A DNA stretch of 26,135 bases from SKVR01 sp037441525. Lineage in GTDB: Bacteria; Bacteroidota; Bacteroidia; Bacteroidales; UBA7960. Shown piece by piece: positions 17,701 through 25,201 of this stretch (its first letter is position 1; each line of letters starts with the position of its first letter). Position numbers and translations under genes: made by a program. Location: assembly GCA_037441525.1 (NCBI GenBank), contig JBBISA010000056.1, forward strand, positions 1 to 26,135, read 5' to 3'. A model generated the notes under the pieces. The model did not search any database. It had not been told where the DNA came from and saw only the letters and a program-made list of their open reading frames with translations.

Positions 17701-18382
17701 CAATGAGCAATTGGGGAGCATAAATGTTACTCATACGGGCGGAACCGCACCTTTCTCTTTTTTCTGGAGCAATGGCACCATTGGCCGCCATTTGAATAAT
17801 GTTAAAGGGGGAAAGTATACCATCACCATTACTGATTTTAATAATTGTACCGGACAACAGACTTTCACCATTGAAGCCAATGATGCACTGTTGGTAAATA
17901 CCATGGTTCAGGAACCCGATTTTAATATGAGCAACGGAAGTATTGCTCTGTCGGTTAACGGGGGTGTTGGTAATTATTCCTATCAGTGGGACCATGGTGC
18001 TCAGTCGGCCCTAGTTACCGGGCTTGCTGCCGGCACTTATAATGTAACTGTTACCGACCAGGCCGGATGCAAGGTTATGAAACAGTTTGCTCTGGGAGCA
18101 ACAAATGTTGATGATACTAAGGTTGATCAACCATTGATGGTTTATCCCAACCCTGCAAGAGATGTTCTTTTTGTGAAATACACTGATTCGGGATTGTTTA
18201 CCGGAAATGAACTGATGTATATTGAGATAATTAACATTTTGGGCGAAAAGGTTATAAAGAAAACTGTATCGGGATATGATGAAGGGTTGTCGATAGATGT
18301 GGCCCATCTGCCGAAAGGAGTTTACATTATAATGGTTTCAGAAGGTAAGACATCACGGCAAACGCGGTTTATCAAACGATGA
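14747..18382 (+). CDS. T9SS-secreted SprB-repeat adhesin
   Basis: A 1211-residue secreted surface protein. The signal peptide ends near FSVSG-QF (residue 24). Residues 50-226 form a jelly-roll/MAM-like domain (WSEDFGGGIPQAW to YWWMIDDISIESF). Residues 230-335 look like a CARDB/Ig-type domain, and 340-500 like a further beta domain. From about 505 to 1120 there are eight SprB-like repeats of 72-90 residues, each with a Cys near the start (as in PSICGLASGSIEV), a central W, a G-x-Y-x-V strand and a late GC (as in ITDKMGCKG). The fifth is longer and the eighth lacks the first Cys. The end (1125-1211) is a type A sorting domain (MVYPNPARDVLFV to TRFIKR). SprB repeats are known from gliding and adhesion proteins of Bacteroidota. 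The gene stands alone; whether the cell glides cannot be told. Confidence 0.87.
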   Translation: MRTPLQHSIFAILILAATFSVSGQFSPEPFRLQDIPESVVEKQDEKSSGQTIWSEDFGGGIPQAWLNVNQNGFCGFRHTSKGPQGPLSKGMPALKSTSAGNGFVILDADLCTSQGVSGTLTDAWLQSPPINVPAGLNLRVRFQHSFRYCCSPQSLILLEVSTNGTDWTGYDVRNGLSPNNTSANPVNQVVDISQQLAGGDQIWIRFRQSGTSHYWWMIDDISIESFVDNDLEVINPLNAGGYARIPAGQLPALELGADVRNNGGKAQSNLVFSVAINDYLFRESITRSGLNPNLTHTFKMPQPFVLPGRGTYHVNYQINQQQQDQVPDNNQFSFTVQITDSTYSRTGNADLSGKFIATSPNTPMQLANRYDIYNNMEITSLSFVAASGTQPGSQVQAKIFRGEAGVWTEVFSSGSLTLASGNITPGQGNNPVWVNIPFAIPVAATPGKYLAVVSIPTQPQIVRIAAKEPVNSAAGTAFISNNNQWVESDLIPYIDLHFGKNVADCAPRYHTLTKPSICGLASGSIEVIPLNGVAPWIASWDKLPGITTLKPFMLQSGDYAFTITDETGCKFESVITVNAIEITLTSKVVSAVCNTNGMIEITPDTGTHPFSFRWQHDNNLEGSSASGLSSGNYTVKAVDKNGCEATLVVSVPNYLQMPVQESVQDALCGTASGSIELQPQAGMAPFTFTWADDSGNGNSFRDGLLPGNYRYTVADAGNCIRSSIVIISQKNYTVDAVATAIDATCGLENGSVLLDVTSGQAPYIYLWNNGSSEKQPTGLKPGSYTVQITDKMGCKGAQTVVVGSAGETPQVVWETTDSPGCGTAGGSFRISPVTPGMGYIYTLLANKNEKDYYAFAAENKSVDFAMNDITAGIYRVKVASNDGCEITLSLNVSDQGAPAVNATVVRPTCWGGSNGAVSLQVDGSGTFTFLWNDQSASTTARLQGIKAGKYSVIVTGGNCKTVKTIDVEQPAPIVPVATISHIVCANEQLGSINVTHTGGTAPFSFFWSNGTIGRHLNNVKGGKYTITITDFNNCTGQQTFTIEANDALLVNTMVQEPDFNMSNGSIALSVNGGVGNYSYQWDHGAQSALVTGLAAGTYNVTVTDQAGCKVMKQFALGATNVDDTKVDQPLMVYPNPARDVLFVKYTDSGLFTGNELMYIEIINILGEKVIKKTVSGYDEGLSIDVAHLPKGVYIIMVSEGKTSRQTRFIKR

Positions 18383-18410
18383 TTTTCTTTACAATTCAGG
18401 CTAATTGGTG

Positions 18411-18418
18411 TATATTTG
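18411..18418 (+). promoter_or_regulatory. -7 box upstream of ccmB
   Basis: TATATTTG fits TAnnTTTG and lies 19 bases before the ccmB ATG, just after the SprB-repeat gene ends. A TTTC at 18384-18387 is a near -33 element. This would give the ccm genes their own promoter with a very short leader. Confidence 0.45.
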
Positions 18419-18437
18419 CCTGAATTATTATGAGCAG

Positions 18438-19097
18438 ATGACCCTCCGCGATACCCTGAATTTAATGCATAAAGAACTGATGCTCGAATGGCGCCAGAAG
18501 CATGCCCTGGGAGGAATTATGCTTTATCTTGTTTCTACCATTTTTATCTGCTATCTAACATTTGCCGGGGTTATGAGCCCCCAAACCTGGAACGCCCTGT
18601 TTTGGATCATCATGGCCTTTGCTTCACTGAACCTGGTATTGAAAAGTTTCAGCGATGAAAACAGCGGCAGGAAACTGTATTTGTATACCCTGGCATCGCC
18701 TGTTTCGGTGATTTTTTCAAAGGTCATTATCAATACCGTGGTAATGGTATTTTTGGGGATAATGGGTTTTTCGCTTTTTTCTGTATTCATGGGAAACATG
18801 GCTCAAAACATGGTTGCCTGGTGGATAGTGCTTCTTATGGGGGTGTGGGGTTTTGCATCCATTCTTACCATGGTATCTGCCATTGCCGGACAAACCCGCA
18901 ACAATTTCACCCTGATGGCTGTACTTGGTTTTCCGCTTATACTTCCCATGCTCCTGTTGCTCATCCGCTCGTCGGCAGCAGCAATAGCAGGGGCCTCAAC
19001 CTCGGCAATTCTGCCCGATGCACTGGTCATTCTGCTACTTATCGGCATTGCGCTCACCCTATCGTATGTATTGTTTCCTTATTTATGGAAGGAGTAG
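18438..19097 (+). CDS. ccmB: Haem exporter membrane subunit CcmB
   Basis: Inner-membrane permease subunit of the CcmAB ABC transporter in system I cytochrome c maturation, which releases holo-CcmE from CcmC. The 219-residue protein has about six membrane segments and family text such as HKELMLEWRQKHALGGIMLY at the N-terminus and FSDENSGRKLYLYTLASPV, which matches the CcmB region after the second helix. Length is normal for CcmB (about 220). Start chosen at ATG 18438; the frame extends to a TTG at 18405, but that adds a leader overlapping the promoter box. The ATPase gene ccmA is not adjacent. It is first in the ccm cluster, with 160 bases before ccmC. Confidence 0.9.
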   Translation: MTLRDTLNLMHKELMLEWRQKHALGGIMLYLVSTIFICYLTFAGVMSPQTWNALFWIIMAFASLNLVLKSFSDENSGRKLYLYTLASPVSVIFSKVIINTVVMVFLGIMGFSLFSVFMGNMAQNMVAWWIVLLMGVWGFASILTMVSAIAGQTRNNFTLMAVLGFPLILPMLLLLIRSSAAAIAGASTSAILPDALVILLLIGIALTLSYVLFPYLWKE

Positions 19098-19259
19098 AAG
19101 TGATGATGAAAGGAGCATGTTTTACCAAACACAAACACAGAAGAAATAAAATTATCCACATGCGAGTTCCATTATACATAAACATTCAAATTTTATTATG
19201 ATGAAACCGAACTATTCACAACCTTTGAAAATGTTTTAGATGGAGTTTTAAAAACGAAA

Positions 19260-19952
19260 ATGAAGATGATTAAATTCAATATTTACTGGAAAATTGTCAC
19301 CATATTGCTAATGTTGTATGTAATACTGGGTGGTTTTCTTTTTAAAACCCCCAATATGATGGTGATAGAGCAAACCATCCGCAACATTTATTTTCATGTG
19401 GGCATGTGGTTTTCGATGATCTTTATTTTGTTTATGGGCTTTATTTTCAGTTTGCAATACTTGCGTGGTTTTAATCTTCGTTACGACCGGATGGCCAATG
19501 CCAGCGTGAAAACGGGTTTGGTTTTCGGGATGCTGGGAATAGTTACCGGAATGATATGGGCAGAGTTTACCTGGGGAAAATTCTGGGTAAACGACCCCAA
19601 ACTCAATGGCGCAGCGGTGGGTATTCTGGTTTATCTGGCCTATGTGGTTTTGCGTGCATCGGTTGAGGATCCCGAGAAAAGAGCCCGACTGGCAGCTGTG
19701 TACAAAATATTTGCCTTTGTTATCATGTTTGTTTTTATAATGATTTTGCCCCGCATGGGGGGCGCATCAATCCATCCTGGTGTTGACGGTAACCCTGCCC
19801 TGGCCACCGGCGACCTGTCGCCCATGATGCGAAAGGTTTTCTATCCGGCCATTGCCGCCTGGATATTGTTTTCATGGTGGGTTTACACCATTATTTACCG
19901 CACCGAAGTGCTCAGCGAACGAATTAAACAATTTAACAGCAATAAATCATGA
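19260..19952 (+). CDS. ccmC: Cytochrome c maturation protein CcmC (haem handling)
   Basis: CcmC loads haem onto CcmE at the periplasmic face of the inner membrane. The 230-residue protein has six membrane segments. The Trp-rich motif of the haem-handling family is present as WAEFTWGKFWVND (100-112). The two axial haem His residues are His46 (IYFHVGMW) and His172 (ASIHPGVDG). The length is close to that of bacterial CcmC. The stop codon TGA overlaps the ATG of the next small gene (ATGA), showing translational coupling. The ATG at 19260 is used. Confidence 0.92.
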   Translation: MKMIKFNIYWKIVTILLMLYVILGGFLFKTPNMMVIEQTIRNIYFHVGMWFSMIFILFMGFIFSLQYLRGFNLRYDRMANASVKTGLVFGMLGIVTGMIWAEFTWGKFWVNDPKLNGAAVGILVYLAYVVLRASVEDPEKRARLAAVYKIFAFVIMFVFIMILPRMGGASIHPGVDGNPALATGDLSPMMRKVFYPAIAAWILFSWWVYTIIYRTEVLSERIKQFNSNKS

Positions 19953-20101
19953 TGGAAGTTCACGGAAAAATTTTTGTGGTAGCCCTGGTTCTTGCAACAA
20001 TTTTTGCAGGGCTTGCTGCCGTTCTTTTTTATCTCGACCGCAAGCTTACCCGGCTCGAAAAAAAGATGGATCATCTCGACGACCAGCCCCATACCCATTG
20101 A
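19949..20101 (+). CDS. ccmD: CcmD-like small membrane protein
   Basis: A 50-residue gene whose ATG overlaps the ccmC stop as ATGA. It encodes one membrane helix (IFVVALVLATIFAGLAAVLFY, given here as about residues 8-28) followed by a charged cytoplasmic tail (DRKLTRLEKKMDHLDD). Size, single helix, charged tail and the place between ccmC and ccmE all fit CcmD, which holds CcmABC together during release of haem-loaded CcmE. Sequence conservation in CcmD is low, so the call rests mainly on position and topology. Confidence 0.78.
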   Translation: MMEVHGKIFVVALVLATIFAGLAAVLFYLDRKLTRLEKKMDHLDDQPHTH

Positions 20102-20130
20102 TCGTTTAATAATTACACTCCCGTTTTATA

Positions 20131-20505
20131 ATGAAAAAGACCCATATAGCAGCCATAATATTTCTTGTAATTGCCATTGCGGCAATCATTACCACTGTTT
20201 ATGATGCCGATACTTATGCCAGCTTCGATCAGGCACGCAAAAATCCGGGCAAACAATACCATATCATTGGCGAGCTCGAGCCTGATAAACCCATCCTTGA
20301 AACCATTGAAAACAATGCGCTGGTTTTCTCATTTTACATGAAGGATAATAAGGGAAGTGAAAGCAAGGTGGTGCATTATGGTCCCCGCCCTCAGGATTTT
20401 GAAAAACTCGAACAAATTGTGCTGGTTGGGCAGTACTCGCAGGATATGTTTGTTGCCACTGAGCTTCTGCTTAAATGCCCATCTAAGTACGAAGAAGAGT
20501 TTTAG
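20131..20505 (+). CDS. ccmE: Haem chaperone CcmE, Cys-type (CxxxY)
   Basis: Membrane-anchored periplasmic haem chaperone. Residues 6-23 form the anchor (IAAIIFLVIAIAAIITTV). The rest is a small OB-fold with VVHYGPRPQDF (80-90) and VLVGQYSQDMFVATELL. The haem-attachment motif, HxxxY in Escherichia coli, reads CPSKY here (Cys116, Tyr120), so haem would be held through Cys. CxxxY forms of CcmE are known from system I variants of archaea and sulfate reducers, and from memory similar text is usual in Bacteroidota. At 124 residues the protein is short because the C-terminal tail is reduced. It is 29 bases after the ccmD-like gene; ccmF, often next, is absent. Confidence 0.9.
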   Translation: MKKTHIAAIIFLVIAIAAIITTVYDADTYASFDQARKNPGKQYHIIGELEPDKPILETIENNALVFSFYMKDNKGSESKVVHYGPRPQDFEKLEQIVLVGQYSQDMFVATELLLKCPSKYEEEF

Positions 20506-20654
20506 AGTGGATGGCTTTTCGGGCCACAATCCAGGCGTATAAAAGCAGGAGCTCTGCTGAGGTCTTCTTTCCGATAATGTTCTATTATTTGCTATAAGTA
20601 TATTAAAATCAGACTATTATAGTGAAGCCTTCTATTTGGGAAGGGGGTTAAATA

Positions 20655-20689
20655 TTTGCACCAAATCAATTTCAGATTATTTATCTTTG
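20655..20689 (+). promoter_or_regulatory. lysS promoter
   Basis: TTTG (20655-20658) and TATCTTTG (20682-20689) match the Bacteroidota -33/-7 consensus with 23 bases between, slightly more than usual. Transcription would begin near 20696, giving a leader of about 85 bases before lysS. Confidence 0.6.
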
Positions 20690-20705
20690 CACGTTAATTT
20701 ATCAG

Positions 20706-20730
20706 GGTGTCCTGAGCTAAAAAGGACGCC
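20706..20730 (+). promoter_or_regulatory. Stem-loop in the lysS leader
   Basis: GGTGTCC (20706-20712) pairs with GGACGCC (20724-20730), allowing one G-U pair, around an 11-base A-rich loop. It lies just after the inferred transcription start. It is too small to be a T-box or a lysine riboswitch; it may stabilise the leader. Confidence 0.4.
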
Positions 20731-20779
20731 ATTTTATAGACGAAGCATTTATAAATCAAAGTGTTAACAAATTTCCCCT

Positions 20780-22513
20780 ATGTCATTACAACAATTGAGC
20801 GAACAGGAGAGGTTCAGGCGTGACGCCCTGAACGAATTACTTGCACTGGGAATCAATCCCTACCCTGCCGAAGAGTATCATGTGAACATAACCATTGGTG
20901 AGATACTGAAAAATTTCCCTTCCGACCAAACCCTTTATCAGGATGTTCAGCTTGCAGGCCGTTTGATGGGGCGACGTATCATGGGAAGTGCCTCCTTTGC
21001 CGAATTTCAGGATTCTACCGGCCGCATACAGTTGTATTTCAATCGCGACGAGATATGTCCGGGAGAAGATAAAACCTTATACAATTCTGTATTTAAACGA
21101 TTGCTGGATATTGGTGATATTATTGGCGTGAAAGGCTTCGTTTTCATCACTAAAATGGGCGAAATTACCATTCATGTAAAAGAATATAAAATACTTACCA
21201 AATCTTTGCGTCCTCTGCCCGTTGTAAAGGAAAAAGACGGCCAGGTTTACGATGCATTTAAGGATGCTGAGCAACGTTATCGCCAGCGTTATCTCGACCT
21301 TATTGTAAATCCAGAAGTTCGTGAAACCTTCAGGCAACGGGCCATCATGGTTCAGTCCATGCGTAACTTTCTTCTGTCGAAAGGATACCTTGAAGTGGAA
21401 ACCCCGGTTTTACAGCCCATTTACGGAGGTGCAGCAGCCCGTCCGTTCAAAACCTATCACAATACCCTCGACACAACGCTTTATTTGCGCATTGCCAACG
21501 AGTTGTATCTTAAAAGGCTGATAGTAGGCGGCTACGATGGGGTATTTGAATTTGCCAAGGATTTTCGCAATGAGGGGATGAGTCGTTTCCACAATCCTGA
21601 GTTTACCCAGATGGAGCTCTATGTTGCATACAAGGATTATCAATGGATGATGAATATGGTGGAAGAGATGGTGGAAAAGATAACCCTCGATCTTCATGGT
21701 ACTACAGTTGTAAAGGTAGGCGATAAGGAAATCGATTTCAAACGCCCCTGGAAACGCTTTACCATGTATGGCGCCATTGAGCATTTTACAGGTGTTGATG
21801 TTTCGCAAATGGATGAAAATGTAATGCGCAAGGCAGCCGCTGTCATGGGTGTGGAAACCGATGAAACCATGGGGCGTGGTAAGATCATCGATGAAATTTT
21901 TGGTGAAAAATGTGAGCACCAGCTTATTCAGCCCACCTTCATTACCGATTACCCCATCGAAATGTCGCCCCTTGCCAAGAAACACCGCAATTTACCCGGC
22001 CTGGTAGAAAGGTTTGAAGCTATATGCAATGGCAAGGAGATATGTAACTCGTTTAGTGAACTTAATGATCCTATCGATCAGCGTGCCCGTTTCGAAGAAC
22101 AGATCGAACTTGGCCGTCGTGGCGACCCCGAAGCTATGGTACTCGATGAAGATTTCCTTCGCGCCATAGAGCATGGAATGCCTCCCACAGCAGGGTTAGG
22201 CATTGGCATTGACCGCCTTGCAATGATTATGACCAATAGCAACTCCATCCAGGATGTTCTTTTCTTCCCCCAGATGCGTCCTGAGAAAAGCTCAACCGTT
22301 GAGTCGGCAGGCGATGATTTTGTTGCGCTCGGAGTTCCTTCAGTCTGGATTCCCGTATTGCAACAGGCAGGTTTCCCCAATGCCACATCTCTTAAAGGAG
22401 CCAATTCCAATAAAGTATTTAACCAGTTGTGCGGGCTGCGTAAAAAACTCAAAATGGATGTTCCTGCCCCTAAGCAGAAAGATGTTAGCCAATGGATTGA
22501 AAAACTGGTATAA
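20780..22513 (+). CDS. lysS: Lysyl-tRNA synthetase, class II
   Basis: Charges tRNA-Lys with lysine in the cytoplasm. The 577-residue protein has an N-terminal OB-fold anticodon-binding domain (about 55-165, with GRLMGRRIMGSASFAEFQD) and the class II catalytic core. Motif 2 is FAKDFRNEGMSRFHNPEFTQ (from about 257), and motif 3 is GLGIGIDRLAMIM (from about 471), followed by FFPQMRPE. A tail of about 75 residues after motif 3 (ESAGDDFVALGVPSVWIP to the end) goes beyond the ~500 residues of most bacterial LysRS and is, from memory, usual in Bacteroidota. A good promoter lies upstream. The GH3-family gene follows after 43 bases and the LysE-type gene after that, so lysS probably leads an operon. 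Confidence 0.97.
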   Translation: MSLQQLSEQERFRRDALNELLALGINPYPAEEYHVNITIGEILKNFPSDQTLYQDVQLAGRLMGRRIMGSASFAEFQDSTGRIQLYFNRDEICPGEDKTLYNSVFKRLLDIGDIIGVKGFVFITKMGEITIHVKEYKILTKSLRPLPVVKEKDGQVYDAFKDAEQRYRQRYLDLIVNPEVRETFRQRAIMVQSMRNFLLSKGYLEVETPVLQPIYGGAAARPFKTYHNTLDTTLYLRIANELYLKRLIVGGYDGVFEFAKDFRNEGMSRFHNPEFTQMELYVAYKDYQWMMNMVEEMVEKITLDLHGTTVVKVGDKEIDFKRPWKRFTMYGAIEHFTGVDVSQMDENVMRKAAAVMGVETDETMGRGKIIDEIFGEKCEHQLIQPTFITDYPIEMSPLAKKHRNLPGLVERFEAICNGKEICNSFSELNDPIDQRARFEEQIELGRRGDPEAMVLDEDFLRAIEHGMPPTAGLGIGIDRLAMIMTNSNSIQDVLFFPQMRPEKSSTVESAGDDFVALGVPSVWIPVLQQAGFPNATSLKGANSNKVFNQLCGLRKKLKMDVPAPKQKDVSQWIEKLV

Positions 22514-22556
22514 CTACCTGGTAATTAATATTATAAACCATATAACGTATCAAGCT

Positions 22557-24101
22557 ATGCCATTATTAGGATCAGTGATTAAGAATGCCATTGCCCTGCG
22601 TGGGCGTTTACCCTCAACTTTTAAGGTGAACGACCCTGATACCGTGCAACGCAAAGAGCTGAAGAAATTGCTTAAAAAGGCTGCCAATACAGCCATGGGC
22701 GAAAAGTACGATTTTCATGAGATTATCAGGAGCAAGGACATCATCTCGGAATTCCAGAAAAGGGTTCCTACCTATGATTATAACAAGATTTTCAAGGAAT
22801 GGTGGTATCGTTCGCTAAACGGGGAAGCCTATGTTTGCTGGCCAGGTCAGGTTAAGTACTTTGCTTTAAGCTCGGGTACTTCTGAAGCCTCAAGCAAGTA
22901 TATTCCCGTAACCAATGATATGCTGAAGGCAATTAAGAAGACAAGCATCAAACAGATTTTTTCATTAGCCCGCTACGAATTCCCTTATGAGTTTTTCGAA
23001 AAGGGAATACTAATGTTGGGCGGAAGTACTCATTTGCATTTTAATGGTACTTATTATGAAGGCGACCTCTCCGGGATTACCGCCAAAAATATTCCCTTCT
23101 GGTTCCAGCATTTTTATAAGCCTGGTAAGCGCATTGCCAAAGAACGCGACTGGCCCACCAAACTCAATGAAATTGTCAAATCTGCCAAAGACTGGGATAT
23201 CGGAGTTATTGTAGGCGTTCCGGCCTGGTGGCAGATTCTGATTGAGAAAATCATTGACCATTATAAATTGAATAACATTCATGAGTTGTGGCCTAATCTT
23301 TCCATATTTGTGCATGGTGGTGTTTCATTTACTCCCTATAAAAAAGGATTTGAAAAGCTATTGGGGCGTCCCATTACCTATATTGAAACCTACTTGGCAT
23401 CGGAGGGGTTTATCGCTTTCCAGAGCCGCCCAAATACCGATAATATGCAACTGGTGCTCAATAATGGTTTGTTTCAGGAATTTGTTCCTTTCAACAGCAA
23501 AAATTTCGATGATGAAGGAAACCTGAAACCCGATGCTGAGGTGTTAACTATTTCACAGGTTGAGGAAGGAGCCGAATATGCCCTTCTGTTAACTACCTGT
23601 GCCGGAGCATACCGCTATCTGATTGGGGATACCATAAAGATTGTATCAAAAGAAAATAATGAAATTGTGATTACCGGCCGCACCAAACACTTCCTGAATC
23701 TCTGTGGTGAGCACATGTCGCAGGAAAACATGAACATGGCCATTAAATTGTGCGAAGACCAGCTGAATATTGATATTCGTGAGTTTTCCGTGGCAGGTAT
23801 TAAATACGAAACCATGTTTGCCCACCGCTGGTATATTGGTACCGATAGTGCGGTTGACCCCGAAGCACTTTGCAACGCCATTGACGAAAACCTGAAAATC
23901 TTAAATGACGATTACCGGGTTGAACGTATTGCCGCCATCCGCAAAGTATTTGTGGAAGTACTGCCGTCGAATGTATTTTACGACTGGATGCGTTTGAAGG
24001 GCAAGGAAGGGTCTCAAAACAAGTTCCCGCGTGTATCGAAGGGCAAAGTGCTCGAAGAGTGGGAAGAATATGTTGCAAACTACCGCAAAAACAATTCTTA
24101 A
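22557..24101 (+). CDS. GH3 auxin-responsive-promoter family protein (acyl-acid amido synthetase fold)
   Basis: Member of the GH3 family (named after the plant gene, not glycoside hydrolase 3), within the acyl-adenylate superfamily. Plant relatives join amino acids to acyl acids such as auxin or jasmonate with ATP. The 514-residue protein shows the three nucleotide-binding motifs: SSGTSEASSKYIPVT (about 105-119), YLASEGF (278-284) and YRYLIGDTIKI (352-362). Start chosen at ATG 22557 (MPLLGSVIKNAIALRGRLP), because the longer open frame overlaps lysS. Physiological substrates of bacterial members are largely unknown. It lies 43 bases after lysS and 15 bases before a LysE-family exporter, so conjugation of an amino acid and export of the amino acid or conjugate is a testable idea. 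Confidence 0.9.
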   Translation: MPLLGSVIKNAIALRGRLPSTFKVNDPDTVQRKELKKLLKKAANTAMGEKYDFHEIIRSKDIISEFQKRVPTYDYNKIFKEWWYRSLNGEAYVCWPGQVKYFALSSGTSEASSKYIPVTNDMLKAIKKTSIKQIFSLARYEFPYEFFEKGILMLGGSTHLHFNGTYYEGDLSGITAKNIPFWFQHFYKPGKRIAKERDWPTKLNEIVKSAKDWDIGVIVGVPAWWQILIEKIIDHYKLNNIHELWPNLSIFVHGGVSFTPYKKGFEKLLGRPITYIETYLASEGFIAFQSRPNTDNMQLVLNNGLFQEFVPFNSKNFDDEGNLKPDAEVLTISQVEEGAEYALLLTTCAGAYRYLIGDTIKIVSKENNEIVITGRTKHFLNLCGEHMSQENMNMAIKLCEDQLNIDIREFSVAGIKYETMFAHRWYIGTDSAVDPEALCNAIDENLKILNDDYRVERIAAIRKVFVEVLPSNVFYDWMRLKGKEGSQNKFPRVSKGKVLEEWEEYVANYRKNNS

Positions 24102-24116
24102 CTAAATAATTACTGC

Positions 24117-24755
24117 ATGATTGCAGCTACCATTGAAGGAATTATTCTGGGTATAACGCTGGCTTTCCTCATAGGGCCGGCGTTTATCGCCCTCATTCAA
24201 ACCAGCATACACAATGGGTTGAATTCGGGATTGCTGTTTGCTCTCGGTATTTCGCTAAGCGACCTAACCCTTATTTCGCTGAGCTATTTAGGGGCCATTC
24301 AGTTTCTCGACGAAGGAGCCAATAAATTCTGGGTTGGTATTATTGGTGGCTGCATTCTTATTGCTTTTGGGGTATTTACTTTTTTTAAAAAATACAAGGT
24401 AGCTGCACACAGGGGCATTGAAGTCAAAGTTACAGTTACCGGTGGCGGCCGCTTCCGTTATGTGCTAAAGGGCTTTTTTATGAATATTCTGAACCCCTTC
24501 CTCCTTATTTTTTGGTTGGGGGTAATGAGTTTTGTAAGTGCCAAACACGGTGTTGCTACCAAAGAAGTTGTTAGTTTCTTTACTGCCGCCATCGTAACCG
24601 TATTTGTAACCGATACGCTTAAATGCCTTGCCGCCAGTCAGCTAAGGCGTTTTCTCAACATCACCATCCTGACCTGGGTAAACAAGGGGGTGGGGGTTTC
24701 GCTGATAATATTCGGGCTGGTTATGTTTGCCCGGGTGTTTATCCATTTTATATGA
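24117..24755 (+). CDS. LysE/RhtB-family amino-acid exporter
   Basis: A 212-residue inner-membrane protein with six predicted membrane helices. The start IEGIILGITLAFLIGPAFIA, followed by LIQTSIHNGLNSGLLFALGI, is the typical first-helix region of the LysE superfamily, with its GP motif; FFMNILNPFLLIFWLGV is the conserved NxxNP segment in the fourth region. The family exports amino acids such as lysine, arginine, threonine or homoserine; the substrate cannot be read from the sequence. The gene begins 15 bases after the GH3-family gene, implying co-transcription and possibly coupled function. It converges with the minus-strand genes to the right, with 44 bases between. Confidence 0.88.
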   Translation: MIAATIEGIILGITLAFLIGPAFIALIQTSIHNGLNSGLLFALGISLSDLTLISLSYLGAIQFLDEGANKFWVGIIGGCILIAFGVFTFFKKYKVAAHRGIEVKVTVTGGGRFRYVLKGFFMNILNPFLLIFWLGVMSFVSAKHGVATKEVVSFFTAAIVTVFVTDTLKCLAASQLRRFLNITILTWVNKGVGVSLIIFGLVMFARVFIHFI

Positions 24756-24799
24756 AGATTTCAGCTTCTTCAGCAAAATAGGCTTCAGGTGTGAGAATG

Positions 24800-25159
24800 T
24801 TAATACTCCATTTCTTCCACTTTGGGCCAGTTAATGATTTGCCTGAGATACCTACCCGAAATTGAAGCAAGGCCCCCGATGATACCACCTAAAAGAGCTG
24901 TAACCAGAACCATCAGCAAGCCATGAGGCAAACCGGTTAACACAGCCAGCCGTCCAGACAAAATGCCGTCGTTTACAATGTGAACATAAAGGGCTATACC
25001 TCCCCATAGAAAAAAAATTCCGATAAATCCCATCCAGAATGACATTTTCAGGCTTTGTTCAATAAGATATCCAAAAATGAAACCGGCAATGGCAATGCTC
25101 CACCAGGGCATGAATTGCTGTAATACAATGGCAATGATGCTTACTATTATCCATTTCAT
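24800..25159 (-). CDS. Small four-helix membrane protein, function unknown
   Basis: A 119-residue protein with four membrane segments: about 3-18 (WIIVSIIAIVLQQFMPWW), 21-36, 40-60 (FWMGFIGIFFLWGGIALYV) and 76-100 (PHGLLMVLVTALLGGIIGG). The short soluble tail ends in NWPKVEEMEY. I do not recognise a named family. It follows the penicillin-amidase gene on the same strand after 42 bases, so the two probably share a transcript. The protein may assist that enzyme at the membrane, but nothing in the sequence proves it. Confidence 0.75.
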   Translation of the reverse strand: MKWIIVSIIAIVLQQFMPWWSIAIAGFIFGYLIEQSLKMSFWMGFIGIFFLWGGIALYVHIVNDGILSGRLAVLTGLPHGLLMVLVTALLGGIIGGLASISGRYLRQIINWPKVEEMEY

Positions 25160-25201
25160 AGTTTACTATGTTTTTTTTGTGGGTTAAGATGGGTACTATG
25201 G

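Noticed and set aside
22254..22556. N-terminal extension of the GH3-family protein into lysS
   Set aside because: The extension lies in the coding region of lysS in another frame; ATG 22557 gives the normal family length.
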